A stretch of DNA of 64,000 bases from Dendrophyllia cribrosa (Eukaryota > Cnidaria > Anthozoa > Scleractinia > Dendrophylliidae), in assembly GCA_024195265.1 (NCBI GenBank), contig JAJLRJ010000001.1:50894672-50958671 (forward strand). The letters run 5' to 3'. Shown piece after piece: positions 59,101 through 64,000 of the stretch. The translations under genes were made by a program, and so were the position numbers. Under the pieces are notes generated by a model. That model was not told the origin of the DNA. It did not search any database and saw only the letters and a list, made by a program, of their open reading frames with translations. The stretch's first letter is position 1, and the number at the start of each line of letters is the position of its first letter.

Positions 59101-62100
59101 TGGTTTTTGTATTGTGAAGTGATGGGGAATATTTCTACCCCCTCCCCAATGTTACCCATTTATCCACCTGGGTGGAGGGAGGCACCGTGAGAGTAAAGTT
59201 TCTTGCCCGAGAACACAACGTACTGACCATTCCGCCTTTCTATCTTCATTTTAACTTTCTTTGTAATATATTCTCTTTATCTCTTGTTTCAGGTCCAACA
59301 GGAGAAGAGATCCTGAACCTGTAGACATGTCATCTTCAGGTAACTGACTTCAGCTAAGAAAAAAATTGGTACAACTGTATTTCCTTGTTGATAGACTCAT
59401 ACATGCGATTTTTGATACAGTTTTTGTTGCGCTCTCCAATGCAACTTTTATCGCAAGTGTAAAGTAGTGGCAATTTCTGTGCGAGTTGGGTGCAACATTT
59501 GCTTTGATTTGCTGTGATTTCCCAAAAATCACCATCAAGTTGCATCGACAAATCGCTCCCAAATCACACTAAAATCGCCGCTAGTTTACACAGGCGATTT
59601 GGAGATGCAACTTGTGTGTGACACAAATTGCACCTAAAAGTGCGATAAAAATTGCACAAAAAATTGCATGTGTAAACGGGCCTTAAGTTAGAACTAGATT
59701 GCATGTCTCCATAATTGACTCTAGGAGTGAAAGGGTTAACAAGTAAAGGCCCGGACACACGGTGCAACTTTTCTTGCGACATTGCGCACAACAAGATTTT
59801 TTGGGCCTTGAAGCTCTTAACAACCTCTAACCTCATTACACCTGGTTATCGCACAGCTCTATTGTTTTCAGGGCTAGGGTCCATTGTTGTGTTGTTTGTT
59901 CTATTGTTTTCTCAGCAAATCTGAGAAGACCTTGTAAGAGCTGCATACTACCCCTTGCATGCAACATTACAAGAACAGTTGCACTGTGTGTCTGGGCCTT
60001 ATGTCATCAAAATAATAATTTATGAAACAGTTTATTCTGTTAGTGACCCATTCATTTTTTTTTTCATTCGTTCATGTTTTGTGCAGGTGAAGCCCAAAAA
60101 AAGTTTGGAAATGCCAAGAGTATTTCTTCAGACCAGTTCTATGGCAATTCAGACCAGGTATATATAGTCAGCTAATGCACATATGAAAATATGTACAGTT
60201 AATTGTTCATGTGTTCAGCAACAAATTGGGTGCTATTGGACAAGTTTAGTTTGAAAGGAGCATGCACATACCAAAATTAATGTACCCAGTTATCACATAC
60301 ACTGTAAATCTTGTGTTCTAAATTCTGATCTTTATTAGTTTTTGCCCAAGACTAAATTTCCTAATCCAAAGAATTTGCTACAGCAAACAGCTAGTACAAA
60401 CACAATGAACATTGCTATGGGTGAGATTGTTCTCAATTCACAAAATCTGCATTGTCCTTCATTTAAAAATCAGGAACGAAGGATAATGTCAAATTGTTAA
60501 TACCAATGATATGTTCTGATGCAGACACTCAAGTGTTGTTGTAAGTTTGTGTGAACCTCAACTTGGCTTTTCAAGACTCGAAGAGAGGGTTTGAGAACTA
60601 CTGTACTTTTGGAGTGTTTCCATCCAGATATTAACAGCAGCAGTTTTCTGTAAGCCCTCCTTGTAAGAGCACAATATTATTGGTCACACTAGCTGAGCAA
60701 CAACATGAATTATGCTGCTTGTACATAGATAAACTCTCCCAGAAAAATCATCCTATTCACTTTCTATTACCTAACACTCACTACCCGGTACAAAGACATA
60801 GTTCAATCCTTTCACGGCCAAGTTTCCTTATTCTCTCCATAGCCAAATATTTTATTTCCCAAATAGTGTAAGGTGATTATAGTTGCCTTTGGCCACTAAT
60901 GGGTAAGGCGACTACAGTCACCTGTGGTCGCAAAACCATAAAACCAAAATGTTCACAAGGATTCACTACTTTTATATTTTAAGTTAGTTAGACTATTATT
61001 TATAATTTATTATCTTTGTATTTGTTCTTTTTAATATTGTATTTTTAACTCATTAATTCAGCCTACAGCTGCAATTGGGTTTTAATAAATGGTCAATTTT
61101 ATTATAAGAAATTTAATTTGTTAGTAGTAGAACTTCATTATCAGCGGCAACTTGTGAAAATTTAATGGTGCAATATCGTAATTATTTAATTTTTATTGTT
61201 GTTTCCACACAAGGATGACAGACTTTTATCTAATGATACCTCTCCTGTTGTGTAACATTATTTTGTTTCATCTGCAGGAGCAGTATGCAATCAAGTCCCG
61301 ACTTGATCGTTTTCATGGATCCAACAGTTTGTCCAGTGCAGAACTGTTTGGGAATGATGATGGCAGATCCTCCAAATCAAGTAAGAAATGCCTTATTACC
61401 AGTACAATATATTTCAAGCTTCCTGCTCAGTCCAACCTTGTGCAATTTCCCCCTTCTTCGCTTTGGTATAGAATTTAACCCTTGACAACTCAAACTTTGC
61501 CTGACTTGACCAGTTTTGTATTTATTTTTCCCTGATGGTTCAGGTTATCTAGATTCTACTGTATGGCTCCTGTGCAAACATGCCAATGACATAGCCATAA
61601 TGATTCTTGTTCTGCAATATCTTAGTGAATATTTTATTAGAAAAAGTAGCGTGCACTCACAACTCAACACAGTTTTCCATTGGTGACCTGACCAGTTATA
61701 TTTAACTGTTGATAATAATATTTTCATGACTTACACGCTTGAATTTGAATGTGAGAAGTTACTGGTACAATCATTGTTGGGGCTCATTATTTGTGCATTT
61801 CTCTTCAAGGTGCCTCTGGTAGCTTTACATCTGCAGATCTCTCACAACTTAAAGATGGAATGGCTAGAGTGACTGGAAAGGTGAGATAAATCATTTTTTT
61901 GTATGTGAATGCCTTTCCCTGATGTAAACATCCTTCTAGCTAAAAGTATTTAAAGTGATATCTCAGTTTGCTGGTATCTGTTTGTAGATTTGATCTTTTG
62001 CCATGCCAACAAAGCTAGTGCACTGATAACGTAATGGTAAATCTCGGGCTTCATTACCTCCACCGCCCTGTGCACACAGTCAGATATTTGACTTTAAAGA

Positions 62101-63540
62101 TGCGTGGTCAAATTCACTGCTATTACTTGTCTTTAAAACTCAAGCATCTAATACAAAAGAGGAGCCGATGCTTGATTGACTTCTTTTGTTTCAGTTTAAA
62201 CAGACAACAAAGGAAATTGTGACTGCTTTGCTTGAGTTGACTCAGTTTTAACTTAAAATTAGTAGGCTAATTCTTTGTATTTAAGCCTTTGAAAACCAGT
62301 CTCTGCGCCAAAATAGAGCTAATTTGGAGCAGTTTTGATTTAAGGACATTCACGCTAATATTGTCTTTGCACATTCTTACTGCAAACGCAATTCATGTCG
62401 CAATGCCATGCTACGTCATGCACTATTGCGCTCACAAAGGAAGAAATCAGGGATGTAGCTAAGATATCCAACAGGTGAAATTTGGTTCAACACAGGTGGA
62501 AAATTTTGGTAAAAAAAAAAGAGAGAAAGAGTTTTCGAGGCGGAAAAAAAACAAGAAAACTTAGTCTTCAGGTGGTTATTTTTCCCCCCTTCGCCTACTG
62601 TTTACTTCCCTAAAATCTAAACAGATAAAGGACTGGTAGTCATTGTGTTAACGGTCATCACCAGTTGATTTTGCTTTGTAGATCCACTCATATATAATTT
62701 GGCATAGAAAGTTCCATTCTAGAGATTCATTTGCAATATTTTTAGACTAACAGACACTGGGGCCATATAGAGTAAGGAAAAAAAATTAAGGTTGCCTTTC
62801 AGATATCTTATCTTTGAAATAAAGACGGTGACCCCTAAATTGTTTTGCATTTCTGACACAAGTAACTTGTCACCTAGCTGTTGCAAAAGTTTAATAAAAA
62901 AAACAATGTTCTTGAAGATTTTCATGCGAACTTCCTTTAGACCAAAATCGTTACTTACAATAGTTTTGCTTTGAACCCTTCAATTCACTGATAGGTGTGG
63001 CCAGTATCTTCCTTACTTACGCAATATGTAAACATCTAAGCCTACATGTACCTTTAAAAGTAAAACAAAATGTTAATAAAAGAAAAAGGAAAAGTGTTAA
63101 CTTAACTTTGATTATTTCATTTGTTTTAGTTGTCAAGCATGGCTTCAGGGGTTATAGGAACATTACAGGTAACATTTTAATTTTGTAGCCTCAATTTCAG
63201 AGATTTCTTCAATTTCTTCAAAAGTGTTTGTAAACTATTTTTGTAGCATTATATTTTTCAAGAGTAAACTGGATTAAACTTGTGTGGGTATGGAATCATC
63301 CCAGTGTCACAACCCCTTAAATTCCTATCTGCAATGACAGGGTGTCCCTTTAATATCTGTCTTGTAGCAGGGTACATGTATCTACAAGATAGCAGTGTAC
63401 TGTATGGGAAAATAATAATGCCTCTATTGCTTGATTAGTACTAGTTTTGTATGGGAAGCATTTTAGAAAATTTTAGAGTATTATCTCAAGAAAACATTTA
63501 TTTTATTTTATTACAGAATCGTTACAGTGGATCCAGTTGA
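44155..63540 (+). CDS. ARFGAP2: ADP-ribosylation factor GTPase-activating protein 2/3
   Basis: It stimulates GTP hydrolysis on Arf1 at the Golgi and acts with coatomer in COPI vesicle formation. Exons: 44155-44229, 44305-44423, 44640-44712, 47750-47808, 48452-48524, 49157-49298, 49759-49815, 49900-49955, 50743-50778, 54858-55225, 55999-56040, 56260-56307, 59022-59072, 59293-59339, 60087-60157, 61278-61380, 61810-61880, 63130-63168, 63517-63540. Junctions are in phase and give 517 residues, close to human ARFGAP2 (521) and ARFGAP3 (516). Residues 26-55 form the CX2CX16CX2C zinc finger (C27, C30, C47, C50) with the catalytic Arg55 in VHRSLGVH. The GLGAKK-type motif appears as [12 protein letters not shown]. 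The C-terminus has the ArfGAP2/3 repeats: [24 protein letters not shown] and the amphipathic tail [13 protein letters not shown]. The two vertebrate paralogues split later, so this is probably the single ancestral gene. AATAAA lies at 63828. Confidence 0.95.
44713..47749. other. ARFGAP2/3 intron 3, mostly featureless
   Basis: A 3 kb intron. An exon-like ATG frame (MPNIDLSQW at 46479-46505, followed by GTAAGC) and a 70-residue plus-strand ORF at 46897-47106 are the only hints of coding sequence. I cannot connect them to each other or to a family. TACTCATGCGC-type words near 45830 and, inverted, near 46865 may be the ends of an old TIR element. Confidence 0.4.
47879..47998. mobile_element. 120-bp MITE
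   Basis: GGGCTGAGTTGTTCAAAG at 47879 pairs with the inverse of CTTTGAGTAACTCGTCCC ending at 47998. Inside, TTAGCGCTAATCCAGG pairs with CAGGATTAGTGCTAA. The GTTGTTC(A/G)AAG end and GGTTAA words recall the ends of the 542-2281 element and may be distantly related. It is intronic. Confidence 0.75.
49338..49480 (-). repeat. LINE-like 3' tail fragment
   Basis: TACATACATACATATAACTTTATTTAA reads on the minus strand as TTAAATAAAGTTATATG followed by a TATG-type tetranucleotide tail. This is the same layout as 20583-20610 and, on the plus strand, 30438-30472. Only the 3' end is present. Confidence 0.45.
50430..50620 (+). repeat. Degenerate pentanucleotide repeat (CTCTA/ACTCA)
   Basis: About 190 bases built from loosely conserved five-base units (CTACT, ACTCA, CTTGA, CTGCA), including three clean CTGCA copies. 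It looks like an old pentamer satellite that has decayed. It is intronic in ARFGAP2/3. Confidence 0.65.
52292..53403. mobile_element. 1.1 kb TIR element nested in the hAT-like element
   Basis: Ends CAGGGATTCTGACAGGGTGC at 52292 and the exact inverse ending at 53403. TAATAC flanks both sides (52286-52291 and 53404-53409), a 6-bp target duplication. Subterminal CCCGCACAAT words occur several times at each end. A plus-strand ORF of 131 residues (52425-52820) and another of 84 (52757-53011) show no transposase motif I recognise. Confidence 0.85.
53633..54016. repeat. Near-perfect palindrome of about 380 bp
   Basis: Two arms of about 180 bases pair almost base for base: TTAAAGTGCCCCTGTGATCA at the left is mirrored at the right end, and the arms meet near 53815-53835 around AATGGGAGAAAGTGATT. 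Few mismatches are visible (for example one arm carries a short AACTT insertion near 53717). It lies inside the hAT-like element. Confidence 0.85.
55765..55923. repeat. 159-bp palindrome
   Basis: GTTGTGGTTCAAATTTTTCT at the left is repeated inverted, ending at about 55923, and pairing runs through TTTGGTTTAAATTT and TTTTCTTTTGTCTCAGA-type sequence to a loop near 55846. It is a fold-back element in ARFGAP2/3 intron 10, about 75 bases before exon 11. Confidence 0.8.
56511..57600. mobile_element. 1.09 kb TIR element
   Basis: AATTGAAGGG, then GGGGCATATCCAGCCTATGT, at 56511-56544 pairs with its inverse at about 57567-57600; 30 of about 34 terminal bases match. The interior is GC-richer than the surroundings and has only short ORFs (63, 88 and 84 residues). 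No clear target duplication. It lies in ARFGAP2/3 intron 12. Confidence 0.8.
58612..58762 (-). mobile_element. tRNA-derived SINE, minus strand
   Basis: The minus strand reads TGCCTAGCTCAATTAGTTGG (A box), then a short arm, then GGAGGTCATGGGTTCAAATC (B box). A tail of about 80 bases ends in an AT-rich run. The tRNA-like head cannot fold a proper acceptor stem, so this is a SINE and not a tRNA gene. Confidence 0.7.
59746..60000. mobile_element. 255-bp MITE
   Basis: AAGGCCCGGACACACGGTGC at the left pairs with the inverse of GCACTGTGTGTCTGGGCCTT ending at 60000. The inner arms include AACTTTTCTTG against CAAGAACAGTT. Upstream, 59575-59690 holds a partial relative (ATTGCATGTGTAAACGGGCC). It lies in ARFGAP2/3 intron 14. 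Confidence 0.75.
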
Positions 63541-64000
63541 AGATTCCTGTCGCCCTAGCAATTACAATTAGGAGAAGTCCTTGTTTTAATTGACTTTGCA
63601 AGGTTTTGTTGACCAAATGAAACGTTCCAATTCTCTCTTGAATGCAAGATCCTATCTTGTTGACTAGCTATTTATTCCACATAACGGTATTTCATTTGGT
63701 TTTCTTTGTGGGAAGTGATTTGATTTGAATAATTGATAACATTTATTTTGGTTTGCCTGAATTACAAATTGTTTAACAAATGACTGGTTAACATGAATTT
63801 CGCTGGACATGTTCAGTGTTCAGGTGTAATAAATGGTTTCTTTCAATGCAGTTAATGTTACCAGATATTGAAAAAATGGGCTTTTAAAATTTCAAACAAA
63901 TGGGAAACAGTTTGGTAAGATTGTAGAGGTAAACGAAATTAGCTAGAATAGGAGCAGAATTTTTAAAAGTAGTTTATAGGAGAAGATTGAAACACTTGAC
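63541..64000 (+). other. ARFGAP2/3 3' UTR and flank
   Basis: AT-rich sequence after the TGA at 63538-63540. The first good polyadenylation signal is AATAAA at 63828-63833, giving a 3' UTR of about 300 bases. Nothing else is seen to the window end. Confidence 0.6.

Overview
This is a 64 kb piece of an intron-rich, AT-rich animal genome. The proteins are metazoan (a meiotic SYCP1, an ARFGAP2/3, a glutamate carboxypeptidase II-type peptidase and the first exon of STRAP). The dense load of short inverted-repeat elements, tRNA-derived SINEs and poly-G/poly-C-ended repeats is what I associate with anthozoan cnidarians. A stony coral is my best guess, but this is an inference from sequence style, not from a search.

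Layout. 1-480: first coding exon and leader of STRAP on the minus strand; the rest lies left of the window. 481-4112: intergenic DNA made largely of a 1.74 kb TIR element and hairpin repeats. 4113-30994: a glutamate carboxypeptidase II/NAALADase gene on the plus strand. It has two alternative or duplicated membrane-anchor first exons (4113-4402 and 14396-14658) and 16 shared downstream exons that keep all five zinc ligands. The 10 kb between the two first exons holds an interrupted ORF relic, a small two-exon minus-strand gene, a complete Ty3/Gypsy retrotransposon with identical LTRs and a 5-bp target duplication, and a 0.96 kb inverted-repeat element. 32392-43843: SYCP1, the transverse-filament protein of the synaptonemal complex, on the minus strand in 34 exons, including six consecutive exons of exactly 63 nt. 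44155-63540: ARFGAP2/3, a COPI-vesicle ArfGAP, on the plus strand in 19 exons. SYCP1 and ARFGAP2/3 are head to head, about 0.3 kb apart, with an E-box palindrome between them.

The genes have no shared pathway; they are ordinary neighbours in a eukaryotic genome. The accessory content is mobile DNA: LTR, LINE and SINE retroelements, several hAT-like non-autonomous elements with 8-9 bp target duplications, and nested palindromes. I found no new multi-gene system. The most interesting observations are the swapped first exons of the peptidase, the repeated 63-nt exons in the SYCP1 rod, a 3.76 kb composite hAT-like element with another element and a 380-bp palindrome nested inside it, and a 62-bp perfect hairpin element that cleanly splits a LINE.
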